A stretch of 64,000 bases of DNA from an uncultured Pelagimonas sp. (GCF_947498515.1 NZ_CANMKO010000001.1:1-64000), one strand, 5' to 3'; positions 16,300 through 25,348 are shown, numbered from the stretch's first letter. Program-made: numbers and translations. The notes: generated by a model not told the origin, from the sequence alone.

Positions 16300-18216
16300 A
16301 TGTTAGCCGCAGCCCTATTAGGACTTCTTTCCATTGGCCTTTTGGCGACCCTGATTGACTCGGGATCGGACAGTGATGACAGCACGGACGACGCGCCCGA
16401 ACCTGAATTCGAATTGGACGAAGAGGGCAACTTGGTCGGCACAGAGGGGGCGGACACGTTTACCGCTGATGACAACGTTGAATTTGGGCAACCCGACAGC
16501 CTCCTTATGGGGGCTGGCGACGATGTGGTTGATCTCAGGGTGTCCAGCGAATGGCTTGAGGCAAACCCCGATGTGCCCGTTGGAGAAGCAGCGCCCGTAC
16601 CGACGCTTGTCGATCTTGGCGCGGGGGATGACACCCTTTTGACGCAACCGGGTTGGGTTGATACCGGAGGTCAAGTTCTGGGCGGAGACGGGGACGATTC
16701 AATCGTTGCTCAGAGTGCCTTTGAAGCGGACATTCAAGGCGGGGCGGGCAATGATACGATTGATGTTCGCGGTGCCGCGTCGACAACTGTTCAGGGTGGC
16801 GAGGGCGACGATTATATCTATACGCCCGGCATGCAGGTGAATGGAACAGGGTTCACCACGAATACTTTTGGCGAGGCAGGAGATGACACTCTGCATGTTG
16901 TTGCCGAAAGTGAGTTTGAGTTTGCGAACCCGTTAATGGGGGCCAATATCACCGGTGGCGAGGGGACCGATCATTTCATCGTTGAGCTGAACGAGGGGCG
17001 TGAGCTTACGGATGAGGCGGCTGAAAACCCTAACGATCTGGGCGTTTTCTTGGCGGGTTTTGATGAACTGGAAAATGAGGATGGTACGGCATTGCGGGTG
17101 ACAGCGCTTTCACTGGCGGACTTTGATCCCCAGACCGAGACGTTGCAGCTTAACCTGACGCCGGTGTCAGACCAATTTGAGGTTGGTTCGGTTCACATGG
17201 AGGAGGATGGGATCGTGGTGACCTATACGCCTCTGGAATACGAAGAGCACCTCTTGCCGCGCGAAATTTTGATTGATTTGGAGACCGAGGGTCTGACTTG
17301 GGATCAGGTGACGTTGATTGGGGCCGAGCGTGCCTTGCTGCTGGACTTGGAGGGCAATCTGGTCGGCACCGATGGCGATGACACCCTGACTCGGTCTGAG
17401 CTAGAGGCTTTTGTCACAGCCGAAGTCGTGTCTTTGGGGGCTGGCAACGACCTGATAGATACCACATCGCCTGAAGGTGAGCCCAATGTGGCAATTTCTG
17501 CGGAATTTGAGATAGATCTGGGCGACGGGGACGACACCTTGCTCGGGCCGTTCATCGGATCGACTATCCTAGGGGGCGACGGCGAAGACCTGATTGATGC
17601 CGAGGAGGCCCACGGCGAAGTCTTGTCAATCGACGGTGGGGAGGGGAGTGACACCATTGATGTGAACCTGTCGCCGAATGTGTTTGTGGATGGTGGAGCC
17701 GGAGATGACGAAATTCTGGGCATTGGACGCGGGTTTTTGGGTACCGGTTACGCCACCGGTGTCACGGGTGGAGATGGAGATGACACGCTAAGCGTTGAGG
17801 CGTTAACCGAGTTTGGCGAAGGCTTAACATTGACGGATGCTTGGACCGTGGAAGGCGGTGCCGGAGCGGATCATTTCGTTGTGCAATTGGATGAGGGGGA
17901 GCTTGAGGTGGACGGTTCCGGCTGGGATGATCTTGAGACCACTGATGGCACCGCTTGGCAAGTTGAGGCCGCGCGGTTCGATGATTTTGACCCCGTGACC
18001 GAAACCATCGAATTGCGGGTCGAGTCGGTGAATGACGAGTATGCACTTGGGTCCGTTCGCATGACGGATGATGGCATCGTTGTTCGGTATGAAAACACCT
18101 TGGGTGATCAGCTCGATCGTGAAGTGTTGATCCGGGTCGAGACGGAGGGGCTCACCTGGAATCAGGTGACGTTGATTGGCGCCGAGCGTTCGGTTCTTGA
18201 GCCGATTGCGGCGTAA
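16300..18216 (+). CDS. Acidic RTX-like calcium-binding repeat protein A (638 aa)
   Basis: After a hydrophobic N-terminal segment (residues 1-20, LAAALLGLLSIGLLATLI) comes an Asp/Ser spacer, then two long halves rich in degenerate RTX nonapeptides (GGDGDD, GGAGND, GGEGDD, GEAGDD). These form calcium-binding beta rolls in the RTX family. Each half ends with a beta-rich block containing SVHMEEDGIVVTY or SVRMTDDGIVVRY and LTWDQVTLIGAER or LTWNQVTLIGAER; the ends lie 858 bases (286 codons) apart, showing internal tandem duplication. GAGGAAA precedes the ATG. The N-terminal helix suggests membrane anchoring or export, and no type I secretion genes are nearby. A similar protein is encoded on the opposite strand at 19005-20978. 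Function unknown. Confidence 0.82.
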   Translation: MLAAALLGLLSIGLLATLIDSGSDSDDSTDDAPEPEFELDEEGNLVGTEGADTFTADDNVEFGQPDSLLMGAGDDVVDLRVSSEWLEANPDVPVGEAAPVPTLVDLGAGDDTLLTQPGWVDTGGQVLGGDGDDSIVAQSAFEADIQGGAGNDTIDVRGAASTTVQGGEGDDYIYTPGMQVNGTGFTTNTFGEAGDDTLHVVAESEFEFANPLMGANITGGEGTDHFIVELNEGRELTDEAAENPNDLGVFLAGFDELENEDGTALRVTALSLADFDPQTETLQLNLTPVSDQFEVGSVHMEEDGIVVTYTPLEYEEHLLPREILIDLETEGLTWDQVTLIGAERALLLDLEGNLVGTDGDDTLTRSELEAFVTAEVVSLGAGNDLIDTTSPEGEPNVAISAEFEIDLGDGDDTLLGPFIGSTILGGDGEDLIDAEEAHGEVLSIDGGEGSDTIDVNLSPNVFVDGGAGDDEILGIGRGFLGTGYATGVTGGDGDDTLSVEALTEFGEGLTLTDAWTVEGGAGADHFVVQLDEGELEVDGSGWDDLETTDGTAWQVEAARFDDFDPVTETIELRVESVNDEYALGSVRMTDDGIVVRYENTLGDQLDREVLIRVETEGLTWNQVTLIGAERSVLEPIAA

Positions 18217-18287
18217 GGTCGGGTTGAAGTGTCGGGGTTCTGGGGGTAGGGGCATGGCAGCCCTTGCCAACCGTTGGGAAACCCCAG

Positions 18288-18911
18288 ATGTCCGAGATCA
18301 AATCGCTTTTCGCCACCCGCCTGTATCGCGCCCGACTGTCCGAATTCGGAGAGGCGATTGATCCCGATGAGTTGGAGAATTCCTGTTATTCCATCGCCAA
18401 TGACGATGAAGCCGGGCAGGAATGGTGTGAGAAAGAGGGCTATCCGGGCTACACGTCTTATGCGTCGCTGACCGACCTGCCGTGGCGGTTCCCGATCTTT
18501 GGCGATCTGGTCAAAGTGTTGGATCAACACGTCGCGGCCTTTGTCGAGGAACTGGATTTTGATCTTGGCGACAAGAGCGTGGTGCTTGAGGATATTTGGA
18601 TCAACATCCTGCCCCCCGGCGGGACCCATTCCAACCACATCCATCCGCATTCGGTGATTTCCGGAACCACTTATGTTGAGATGCCCGAAGGGGCGAGTGC
18701 GTTGAAATTGGAAGACCCGCGTTTGCCGATGATGATGGCCGCGCCACCGCGCAAAAAATCAGCGCGTGAGGACCTGAAGACGTTTGTCTATCAGGCCCCA
18801 AAGGTCGGAGACGTGTTGCTTTGGGAAAGCTGGCTGCGCCATGAGGTGCCGTTGAATATGTCGGAAGAAGACAATCGGATCAGCGTGAGTTTTAACTACA
18901 AATGGGAATGA
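18288..18911 (+). CDS. Putative 2-oxoglutarate/Fe(II)-dependent oxygenase
   Basis: A 207-residue protein of the conserved 2OG-Fe(II) oxygenase-like group. The iron-binding pattern is visible: THSNHIHPHSVISGTTYVEMP gives the HxH/HxD-type N-terminal ligand region, and WLRHEVPLN followed by NRISVSFNYKW gives the distal His and the 2OG-binding Arg. Such enzymes hydroxylate amino acids, peptides or small metabolites. It follows the RTX-like gene A by 71 bases on the same strand and could modify it, but that is speculation. The start at 18288 (MSEIKSLF) is preferred over an in-frame codon at 18264; neither has a strong ribosome binding site. Confidence 0.72.
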   Translation: MSEIKSLFATRLYRARLSEFGEAIDPDELENSCYSIANDDEAGQEWCEKEGYPGYTSYASLTDLPWRFPIFGDLVKVLDQHVAAFVEELDFDLGDKSVVLEDIWINILPPGGTHSNHIHPHSVISGTTYVEMPEGASALKLEDPRLPMMMAAPPRKKSAREDLKTFVYQAPKVGDVLLWESWLRHEVPLNMSEEDNRISVSFNYKWE

Positions 18912-19004
18912 GCTAGCGCCCAACTGGTCGAGGCGGCCCGCCAGCCGCGCGGCCTGAAGGTTAGGGCCAACCCTCTTCGGTATACCTAGTTCAAAACACT
19001 GCAA

Positions 19005-20978
19005 TCAGGCCGCTGGCACAAGAACCGGAGGCTGGTTCTCACCCACAAAGGTGATGTCATCAAAGGTAAGGCCTGTTGCCCCGGTCGGGATGACAATATC
19101 GCGGATCGGCTCATCGTCGGCATGTTCGTAGCGGATGATCAAATCTTCGCCCTCGATGCGGGCGGAGGCAACGCTATAGCCATCGTTTTCCACCTCAAGT
19201 TCAAGCTCGATCTGGTCAACGCCGGGTTCGAAATCACCTATGTTGATGGCGCCAAGGCGTATAGTGCCTGACCGGAGGAGCGATCCGTTATAGTCTTCCG
19301 AACCTTCGGACAGGGTGATGTCAAAGGTATCGCTGCCGGTACCGCCAATAAGGGTGTTGGGGTCGAAGCCGTCGAAGGGGCGGGTGATGGCGCTGTCGGA
19401 AAAGGCCAGCGTGTCGTCGCCTTCGCCGCCGTTGCCGGTGACAAAATACCCTGCGCCTCCATCACCATAGCCATGGACTTCGATGTAATCATTGCCTGCC
19501 TCGCCAAATAAGCCAGCGGCTTCGGAACCCGATAGGGTATCGTCCCCTTCGCCGCCATAGGCGGACCCGGGGCCTGTCAAGGAGGTTGCGATGTGGATCA
19601 CGTCATTTCCTTCGCCGCCCTCAATGGTTGAAAAACCTGCGTCCAAGGCCGTGATATCGTCCGCGCCCACGCCACCTTGGACAAGGTTGGTGTTTCCAGA
19701 CATTTGGATTGTGTCATCGCCTTCGCCGCCGATGACGGTACTATCGGACCATGTTACGGCGTCTGCGGTGGCAGGATCTATCACCGATTCTCGGTCCGAG
19801 AGGTCAAGAAAATCGTCGCCAGCGCCGGCATTTACCAAGACGCCTTCAAAACCGCCATCGCGCAGGTTAAGATCTAGTGTGTCGTTGCCATCGGTTCCGG
19901 CAAAGGAGGTCGCGGTAAGGTCGGTGACTACTTGTGGTTCATCCTCTTGTAGAACCGTTGGGATGTGGTCGCCGACAAAGGTGATGTCATCAAAGGTAAG
20001 GCCCGTTGCCCCGGTCGGGATGACAATATCGCGGATCGGCTCATCGTCGGCATGTTCGTAGCGGATGATCAGATCGGTGCCCTCGATGCGGGCAGAAGCA
20101 ACGCTATAGCCGTCGTTTTCCACCTCAAGTTCAATCTCGATCTGGTCGGTGCCGGGTTCGAAATCTGAGATGTTGAAAACCTCAAGCTGCAGTGTGCCGT
20201 CGGACTCAACAGGCACGCCGTAGGTACGAAGGGAACCTTCGTCAAACCGCAATTCGAAAAGATCGCTGCCCGCGCCACCTGTTAAGACATGCGGACGATC
20301 GAGGTCCGCATCCGTGATCGCGGTATCCGTAGCGGCAATCGTGTCATCGCCCTCACCACCATCGGCGACCATATAGAAACGATCCCCTGTTCCGCCGTCC
20401 CCATTGAATTCGATTAGATCATCCCCTGCCTCGCCAAACAGGTCGGCGGCATCCACACCAGACAAGGTGTCATTGCCCTCGCCGCCATAGACCGAGGCTG
20501 GCTGCCCGGTGGTCGTCGTGTGAATCCGATCATCACCCGCACCGCCCTCAATGGTGGCAAAATCGGCCTCAAGTGCGGTGATATCATCGTTCCCGCCACC
20601 TCCATCTATCTCGAGGTTCGCACCACCGACATGGATGGTGTCATCACCCTCGCCGGATTGGATCGTGCTGTTTTGGAAGACCGCATTTTCGAGCGTGCTT
20701 CGATCTTCGAACGCTTCGGCATCGGTCAGGTCAAGCAGATCATCTCCGGCTCCGGTTTCAAGCGTCATGCTGTTGAAACCGCCATCGCGCGGATCGAGAT
20801 CGATCGTGTCATTGCCATCGGTCCCGGCAAACGGATTGGAGTCGAGCGTGTTGACGTCCAACCCTTGGGGGTCGTCAGGGTCTTGCGCCGGATCACCGTC
20901 AGAAGAGCTATCGTCAGAGCCGAACATAAGCGGGGTCAGCAGCCCAATGGCTAGCAAGGCAATCAATGCGGCACTCAT
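19005..20978 (-). CDS. Acidic RTX-like calcium-binding repeat protein B (657 aa)
   Basis: Same architecture as protein A: an N-terminal hydrophobic segment (SAALIALLAIGLLTPLMFG), an Asp/Ser-rich spacer, then two halves of about 310 residues with degenerate RTX nonapeptides (GGEGDD, GGAGND, GEAGND) and a beta-rich block with SVASARIEG, YEHADDEPIRDIVIPTGATGL and FDDITFVG. The two halves are direct DNA repeats 930 bases apart over the last 191 bases. The start at 20978 follows AAGGAAG; an upstream in-frame extension to 21056 is not used. It converges on the oxygenase gene. Likely exported or membrane-tethered and calcium-binding; role unknown. Confidence 0.82.
   Translation of the reverse strand: MSAALIALLAIGLLTPLMFGSDDSSSDGDPAQDPDDPQGLDVNTLDSNPFAGTDGNDTIDLDPRDGGFNSMTLETGAGDDLLDLTDAEAFEDRSTLENAVFQNSTIQSGEGDDTIHVGGANLEIDGGGGNDDITALEADFATIEGGAGDDRIHTTTTGQPASVYGGEGNDTLSGVDAADLFGEAGDDLIEFNGDGGTGDRFYMVADGGEGDDTIAATDTAITDADLDRPHVLTGGAGSDLFELRFDEGSLRTYGVPVESDGTLQLEVFNISDFEPGTDQIEIELEVENDGYSVASARIEGTDLIIRYEHADDEPIRDIVIPTGATGLTFDDITFVGDHIPTVLQEDEPQVVTDLTATSFAGTDGNDTLDLNLRDGGFEGVLVNAGAGDDFLDLSDRESVIDPATADAVTWSDSTVIGGEGDDTIQMSGNTNLVQGGVGADDITALDAGFSTIEGGEGNDVIHIATSLTGPGSAYGGEGDDTLSGSEAAGLFGEAGNDYIEVHGYGDGGAGYFVTGNGGEGDDTLAFSDSAITRPFDGFDPNTLIGGTGSDTFDITLSEGSEDYNGSLLRSGTIRLGAINIGDFEPGVDQIELELEVENDGYSVASARIEGEDLIIRYEHADDEPIRDIVIPTGATGLTFDDITFVGENQPPVLVPAA
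19045..19235 (-). repeat. Long direct repeat, unit 1, inside RTX-like gene B
   Basis: This 191-base stretch matches 19975-20165 with about 11 differences counted by eye (offset 930 bases, a multiple of three). It encodes the terminal beta-rich block of the second protein half. The high identity points to recent duplication or gene conversion. Confidence 0.85.
19975..20165 (-). repeat. Long direct repeat, unit 2, inside RTX-like gene B
   Basis: Partner of 19045-19235, encoding the terminal block of the first protein half. Recombination between the units would delete or add exactly one 310-residue half in frame. Confidence 0.85.
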
Positions 20979-21094
20979 CACAACTTCCTTTTGGCTTGAA
21001 TGTGCTGACGTTAAGTGGCGACAATACGCTGAGTCAACTAGGGGTTTAGGAAACAATTTGGTAATCGCCGTGGGTTAAAGAGGTGAGGTTTCCC

Positions 21095-21532
21095 ATGTCG
21101 TCGAGGCCCTCAGTGATTGCGAATGTGATTGCCAAAACCATCGCCCTTTTGTTGCCGGTCTTGCTGCCCTCGTGGCGGTTTTTCAAGACTGTCGCTGCCT
21201 CGCCTCGGGTCGAAGTGCGGGTCGGGCAGGGGGCGTGGCGCGAGGCACGGCCTATTCCCGCGCATGTGTCGGTGGTCCGCATGGCACGGCGGCTTGTCTG
21301 GAACCCGCGCCGCAATGAGCAGTTATATATGGTGAGCCTGTCGGAACGCCTTGCGGAACACAACGGCGGTCACGCGCGCTCTGAGTTGAGGCGGCTGGTG
21401 CGGGCCGGATTGCAGGAGCAGGAGGGGGAGTTTGAGTTTCGGCTGGTGTTTCTTCAGCGTGAGGGCGATCAAATCGTCAAATTCGTTGACTACGAAAGCC
21501 CGGTCTTGCCCATCCACGAGGGCGGCCCATGA
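21095..21532 (+). CDS. Small single-helix protein, first gene of a pair with an HTTM protein
   Basis: A 145-residue protein with an N-terminal hydrophobic helix (about residues 12-26, IALLLPVLLPSWRFF) and a mostly soluble remainder with WNPRRNEQLYMVSLSERL and EFEFRLVFLQREGD. The start at 21095 is preceded by AGAGGTGAGG with ideal spacing; a GTG at 21083 is the alternative. Its stop overlaps the next start by four bases, so the two are coupled. The pairing of a small helix-plus-soluble protein with an HTTM protein resembles the SdpA/SdpB pair that matures a Bacillus antimicrobial peptide, but no substrate peptide is seen; that comparison is inference. Confidence 0.6.
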   Translation: MSSRPSVIANVIAKTIALLLPVLLPSWRFFKTVAASPRVEVRVGQGAWREARPIPAHVSVVRMARRLVWNPRRNEQLYMVSLSERLAEHNGGHARSELRRLVRAGLQEQEGEFEFRLVFLQREGDQIVKFVDYESPVLPIHEGGP

Positions 21533-22209
21533 CCCTTGTGGACACGGTGCAGGTGACGAGCATGATGCTTGGGCTGGCGGTGGCGCAGCAGACCTTGGAA
21601 CATCTGGCCTCCCCCAAAGACCGGCTGTTGTTCCTGCCGCGTTTGATCCCCTGTGTGATGTTGATTTTAGGATGGCATATTGATTGGGCGGTCTTGGCGC
21701 TCTTTGCCTATGGGATTGTTCTGCTGCACCGGTTCGACGGGCCGTATAACGGTGGCTCGGACAAGATGACGATGCTGATCGTCACGTGTTTATCGGCCTA
21801 TCACCTTGCCCCATCTGAGCGATGGCAGGAAATGGCGATGGCCTATTTGGCGGTGCAACTGGTGCTGTCCTATTTCGTGTCCGGCTACATCAAGATTATC
21901 AAAGCCGATTGGCGGCGGGGTGAGGCCTTGCAAGATGTGTTCCGGTTTTCGGCCTATCCGGTGTCGGACGGCCTGCGAGGATGGGCGGACCATCCGCGGC
22001 TGTTGTGGCTGATGTCATGGTGCGTCATGGGGTTCGAAGTGCTGTTCCCGCTGGCCCTGCTTCACCCATGGCTGTTGACCCTTGGCCTCTTGATCGCGGC
22101 GACGTTTCATTTGGCCAATGCCTGTTTATTTGGCCTTAACCGGTTTTTCTGGATCTGGCTCTGCGCCTATCCCTCACTGATCTGGTTTCAAGATCGCGTC
22201 ATCGGCTAG
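21529..22209 (+). CDS. HTTM-like polytopic membrane protein
   Basis: A 226-residue integral membrane protein with about six hydrophobic segments. The region HRFDGPYNGGSDKMTML, then LVLSYFVSGYIKIIKADWRRGEALQDVFRFSAYPVS, resembles HTTM/DoxX-type proteins related to vitamin K-dependent gamma-carboxylase and to SdpB; the YNGGSD loop and the Lys/Asp/Trp stretch at a membrane edge are the most characteristic. The ATG overlaps the previous stop (ATGA). There is no strong terminator downstream. Activity cannot be predicted, and the family call is moderate. Confidence 0.5.
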   Translation: MTLVDTVQVTSMMLGLAVAQQTLEHLASPKDRLLFLPRLIPCVMLILGWHIDWAVLALFAYGIVLLHRFDGPYNGGSDKMTMLIVTCLSAYHLAPSERWQEMAMAYLAVQLVLSYFVSGYIKIIKADWRRGEALQDVFRFSAYPVSDGLRGWADHPRLLWLMSWCVMGFEVLFPLALLHPWLLTLGLLIAATFHLANACLFGLNRFFWIWLCAYPSLIWFQDRVIG

Positions 22210-22313
22210 GCGGATGTTGGTTACATACGCCAACGCTTCGGAGTCTTCTTTCCAACAATATCTCGGGGAGCCCCAAGCCCGCTTGGGACGGGGCAGCGCC
22301 CCAAAACCCTGGG

Positions 22314-22571
22314 CTAAAGCGATACCATATGCTGGGGCGAACTGATCTGAGAGCTGAGGCAGCCGTCAGAGACCTTGCGCCATGTCAGCAGATTTAAGGA
22401 CATCGAACAGCGCGCCATAAAGGATTTGCCCCCAACCCGCAGACAGGCCAATTGACCAAGCTCGACCTTTTCCCCGTCGCGGTTGATGCAGAAACAGGGT
22501 TTTGCGGGCTGATCTTGGGCCACCACAGGAAGCGGCATCAACAGCACAAATATGATGACTGCGCAGCGCAT
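22314..22571 (-). CDS. Small exported Cys-containing protein (85 aa)
   Basis: The N-terminus MRCAVIIFVLLMPLPVVAQ is a signal peptide with cleavage near residue 19. The mature protein of about 66 residues has five Cys (CFC, LACL, RCS and DGC) and ends without a membrane segment, typical of a small disulfide-rich periplasmic protein. A much longer in-frame extension to 22787 is rejected because the signal peptide marks the start. No clear ribosome binding site is seen. Family unknown; it is transcribed away from rpmC. Confidence 0.55.
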   Translation of the reverse strand: MRCAVIIFVLLMPLPVVAQDQPAKPCFCINRDGEKVELGQLACLRVGGKSFMARCSMSLNLLTWRKVSDGCLSSQISSPQHMVSL

Positions 22572-22684
22572 AAAACAGACTATACCACAAAGGGTGAATT
22601 TGCCCAAATCGCCCATAATTGACGGGGTTTTTCGGTGAATCTTGACCCATTTGCCCAATAGGCGAAAAAGCCCCGATATTGGCC

Positions 22685-22713
22685 TTGCCAGAATCCTTTC
22701 GCAGGCGTATAGG
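22685..22713 (+). promoter_or_regulatory. Candidate sigma-70 promoter of the rpmC (spc) block
   Basis: TTGCCA and TATAGG are spaced by exactly 17 bases, about 140 bases before rpmC. This block needs a promoter because the previous ribosomal block is terminated 7.7 kb upstream. The -35 is the same hexamer as in the rpsJ candidate promoter. Confidence 0.5.
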
Positions 22714-22852
22714 CACCCTTCATGCACGGATTTACGGAATCGGTGCGCCTTGTGCGTGCCTTTTTTATTGCTCGTCAGAAACCTCACCAGGTTAAGGGTG
22801 ACCCGGACACAATTATCGGGGCTCTCTGGTGAAAACCAAAAGGAAGAGGCGA

Positions 22853-23059
22853 ATGAACGCCAAGGAACTCATGGACAAGACACCGGATCAACTCCGGGAC
22901 GAGCTCGTCCAGCTCAAGAAAGAAGCGTTTAACCTGCGCTTCCAGCAGGCCTCTGGCCAGCTCGAAAACACCGCCCGTATGCGTCAGGTTCGTCGCAACG
23001 TTGCGCGTGTGAACACCATTTTGAACGAAAAAGCGGCCAACGCCGCAGCGGAGGCGTAA
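22853..23059 (+). CDS. rpmC: 50S ribosomal protein L29
   Basis: L29 (68 aa) is a two-helix protein at the tunnel exit. [31 protein letters not shown] is the family pattern, and [16 protein letters not shown] closes helix 2. An in-frame GTG at 22829 would add eight basic residues; ATG 22853 is chosen for the family start and the GGAAGAGG before it. First gene of the spc-type block. Confidence 0.95.
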   Translation: MNAKELMDKTPDQLRDELVQLKKEAFNLRFQQASGQLENTARMRQVRRNVARVNTILNEKAANAAAEA

Positions 23060-23062
23060 CAC

Positions 23063-23293
23063 ATGCCCAAGCGTATCCTTACAGGCACCGTGACCTCCAC
23101 TGCCAACACTCAGACCGTCACCGTACAGGTCGAGCGTCGTTTTAAGCATCCGGTCATGCAAAAGACCGTGAAGCGCAACAAGAAATACCGTGCTCATGAT
23201 GAGGCGGAAAAGTTCGCAGTAGGCGATATGGTTCGCATCATCGAATGTGCACCTAAGTCGAAAACGAAACGTTGGGAGGTTCTGGCTGACTAA
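23063..23293 (+). CDS. rpsQ: 30S ribosomal protein S17
   Basis: S17 (76 aa) is a primary 16S-binding OB-fold protein. [34 protein letters not shown] and the end [13 protein letters not shown] are typical. GGAGG lies ahead of the ATG, inside the end of rpmC. Confidence 0.96.
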   Translation: MPKRILTGTVTSTANTQTVTVQVERRFKHPVMQKTVKRNKKYRAHDEAEKFAVGDMVRIIECAPKSKTKRWEVLAD

Positions 23294-23323
23294 GCCAGAG
23301 CCTTTTGGCATTCATCGAAACCC

Positions 23324-23350
23324 TGGGGGAGCTAACGAGAACAGCCCCCA
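23324..23350 (+). promoter_or_regulatory. Hairpin between rpsQ and rplN
   Basis: TGGGGG pairs with CCCCCA around a 15-base loop in the 75-base gap between rpsQ and rplN. The gap is larger than others in the block, so it may be a processing or control site; there is no T tail. Confidence 0.35.
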
Positions 23351-23368
23351 TAGGTCGGGAGAAACTAT

Positions 23369-23737
23369 ATGATCCAGATGCAGACCAATCTGGATGTAGC
23401 TGACAACTCCGGTGCCCGGAAAGTTCAGTGCATCAAGGTCCTCGGCGGTTCCCACCGTCGTTATGCATCGGTCGGCGATATCATCGTCGTATCGGTGAAA
23501 GAGGCCATTCCACGTGGTCGCGTTAAAAAGGGTGACGTCCGTAAGGCCGTTGTCGTACGCACCGCAAAAGAAGTTCGTCGTGAAGACGGCACAGCAATCC
23601 GCTTTGATCGCAACGCTGCAGTTATCTTGAACACTGCTGGCGAGCCTGTTGGCACGCGTATCTTTGGCCCGGTTGTTCGTGAGCTGCGCGCCAAGAACTT
23701 CATGAAAATCATCTCGCTCGCACCGGAGGTGCTGTAA
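23369..23737 (+). CDS. rplN: 50S ribosomal protein L14
   Basis: L14 (122 aa) binds at the subunit interface. [28 protein letters not shown] and the end [18 protein letters not shown] are the family ends, and the length is exactly typical. CGGGAGA precedes the ATG. Confidence 0.97.
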   Translation: MIQMQTNLDVADNSGARKVQCIKVLGGSHRRYASVGDIIVVSVKEAIPRGRVKKGDVRKAVVVRTAKEVRREDGTAIRFDRNAAVILNTAGEPVGTRIFGPVVRELRAKNFMKIISLAPEVL

Positions 23738-23738
23738 G

Positions 23739-24044
23739 ATGGCTGCTAAGCTGAAAAAAGGTGACAAGGTCATCGTTCTTGCCGGTAAGGACAAGGGCAA
23801 GACTGGCGAGATCACCTCGGTCAATCCCACCGCGGGCAAGGCCATCGTGGACGGCGTAAACGTTGCGATCCGTCACCAGCGTCAGAGCCAGACAGCTCAG
23901 GGCGGCCGCCTTCCTAAGGCTCTGCCGATCCAGTTGTCTAACCTGGCCATCGTCGATGCAAACGGCAAAGCGTCTCGTGTTGGCTTCCGCATGGAAGACG
24001 GCAAGAAGGTACGTTTCGCCAAGACCACGGGAGACGTGATCTAA
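23739..24044 (+). CDS. rplX: 50S ribosomal protein L24
   Basis: L24 (101 aa) initiates large-subunit assembly. The KOW motif is near the start ([21 protein letters not shown]), followed by [10 protein letters not shown] and [18 protein letters not shown]. It starts one base after the rplN stop and overlaps rplE by one base. Confidence 0.97.
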   Translation: MAAKLKKGDKVIVLAGKDKGKTGEITSVNPTAGKAIVDGVNVAIRHQRQSQTAQGGRLPKALPIQLSNLAIVDANGKASRVGFRMEDGKKVRFAKTTGDVI

Positions 24045-24622
24045 TGCTGGACCAAGCCAACTATACACCGCGCCTCAAGGTGCAGTACCGCGACACCATC
24101 CGCCCAGCTATGAAAGAAGAGTTTGGGTACAAGAACGACATGCAGATCCCTGGTCTGGAAAAAATCGTTCTGAACATTGGTTGTGGTGCGGAAGCTGTTC
24201 GTGACTCCAAGAAAGCCAAATCGGCGATCGAAGATCTCACAACAATCGCCGGTCAACAGGCCGTCGGCACCAAGGCAAAGCACAGCCACGCGCCGTTCCG
24301 CCTTCGTGAAGGTATGATCATCGGCACCAAGGTCACCCTGCGTGGCGACCGTATGTTCGAATTCCTTGATCGCCTGACCACCATTGCGATGCCTCGTATT
24401 CGTGACTTCCGTGGTGTGAAACCTTCGTTTGACGGTCGTGGCAACTTTGCCATGGGCCTGAAGGAACACATCGTCTTCCCTGAGATTGATTTCGACAAAG
24501 TCGACGAAGTCTGGGGCATGGACATCATCATCACCACCACTGCGCAACAAAGCGGCGAACATACCGCTGATGCACAGGCCAAAGCGCTGTTGAAGCATTT
24601 CAACATGCCGTTCAACGCGTAA
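24044..24622 (+). CDS. rplE: 50S ribosomal protein L5
   Basis: L5 (192 aa) carries 5S rRNA into the large subunit. Hallmarks are [52 protein letters not shown] and the late [16 protein letters not shown]. The ATG overlaps the rplX stop by one base (TAATG). Confidence 0.97.
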   Translation: MLDQANYTPRLKVQYRDTIRPAMKEEFGYKNDMQIPGLEKIVLNIGCGAEAVRDSKKAKSAIEDLTTIAGQQAVGTKAKHSHAPFRLREGMIIGTKVTLRGDRMFEFLDRLTTIAMPRIRDFRGVKPSFDGRGNFAMGLKEHIVFPEIDFDKVDEVWGMDIIITTTAQQSGEHTADAQAKALLKHFNMPFNA

Positions 24623-24636
24623 GGGGAAGCAGAGAC

Positions 24637-24942
24637 ATGGCGAAAAAATCCATGATCGAACGCGAGAAGAAGCGCGAGCGTCTGGTGGCAAAATATGCTG
24701 CTAAGCGCGCCGAGCTCAAAGAAATCGCGAACGACGAATCCAAGCCGATGGAAGAGCGTTTCAAAGCGCGTCTGAAACTGGCGAAATTGCCACGCAACTC
24801 GTCGGCCACACGCTTGCACAACCGCTGCCAGCTGACCGGTCGTCCACACGCCTATTACCGCAAGCTGAAAATCAGCCGTATCGCACTTCGCGAACTCGGT
24901 TCGACCGGTATGCTGCCCGGTATGGTCAAGTCGAGCTGGTAA
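24637..24942 (+). CDS. rpsN: 30S ribosomal protein S14 (zinc-independent form)
   Basis: S14 (101 aa) is the long form: it lacks the CxxC...CxxC zinc ribbon of the short paralogue and keeps the internal basic insertion ([30 protein letters not shown] region). The N-terminal [16 protein letters not shown] is typical. AAGGGGAAG precedes the ATG. Confidence 0.96.
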   Translation: MAKKSMIEREKKRERLVAKYAAKRAELKEIANDESKPMEERFKARLKLAKLPRNSSATRLHNRCQLTGRPHAYYRKLKISRIALRELGSTGMLPGMVKSSW

Positions 24943-24955
24943 GGGAGAGTAGAAT

Positions 24956-25348
24956 ATGAACGATCCTATCGGCGATATGCTTACTCGTATCCGCAACTCG
25001 CAGATGCGTGGTAAATCCACCGTTATGACCCCGGCCTCCAAGCAGCGCGCACGCGTTCTGGATGTTCTGGCAGACGAAGGCTATATCCGCGGCTACGAAG
25101 GTGGCACGGATTCCGCAGGTCACCCGACCTTCGAAATCAGCCTGAAATACTATGATGGCGAACCTGTTATTCGCGAGCTGGCACGGGTGTCCAAGCCTGG
25201 CCGACGCGTTTACATGGGCGTTAAGGAGATCCCACAGGTCCGTCAGGGTCTGGGTGTCTCGATTGTCTCCACCCCACAGGGTGTGATGTCGGATGCAAAA
25301 GCACGCGCAGCCAATGTTGGCGGCGAAGTGCTCTGCACCGTCTTCTAA
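24956..25348 (+). CDS. rpsH: 30S ribosomal protein S8
   Basis: S8 (130 aa) binds 16S rRNA helix 21 and in E. coli represses the spc operon. [17 protein letters not shown] at the start and [28 protein letters not shown] at the end are family signatures. AGGGAGAG precedes the ATG. No S8-binding mRNA mimic was recognised here. Confidence 0.97.
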   Translation: MNDPIGDMLTRIRNSQMRGKSTVMTPASKQRARVLDVLADEGYIRGYEGGTDSAGHPTFEISLKYYDGEPVIRELARVSKPGRRVYMGVKEIPQVRQGLGVSIVSTPQGVMSDAKARAANVGGEVLCTVF

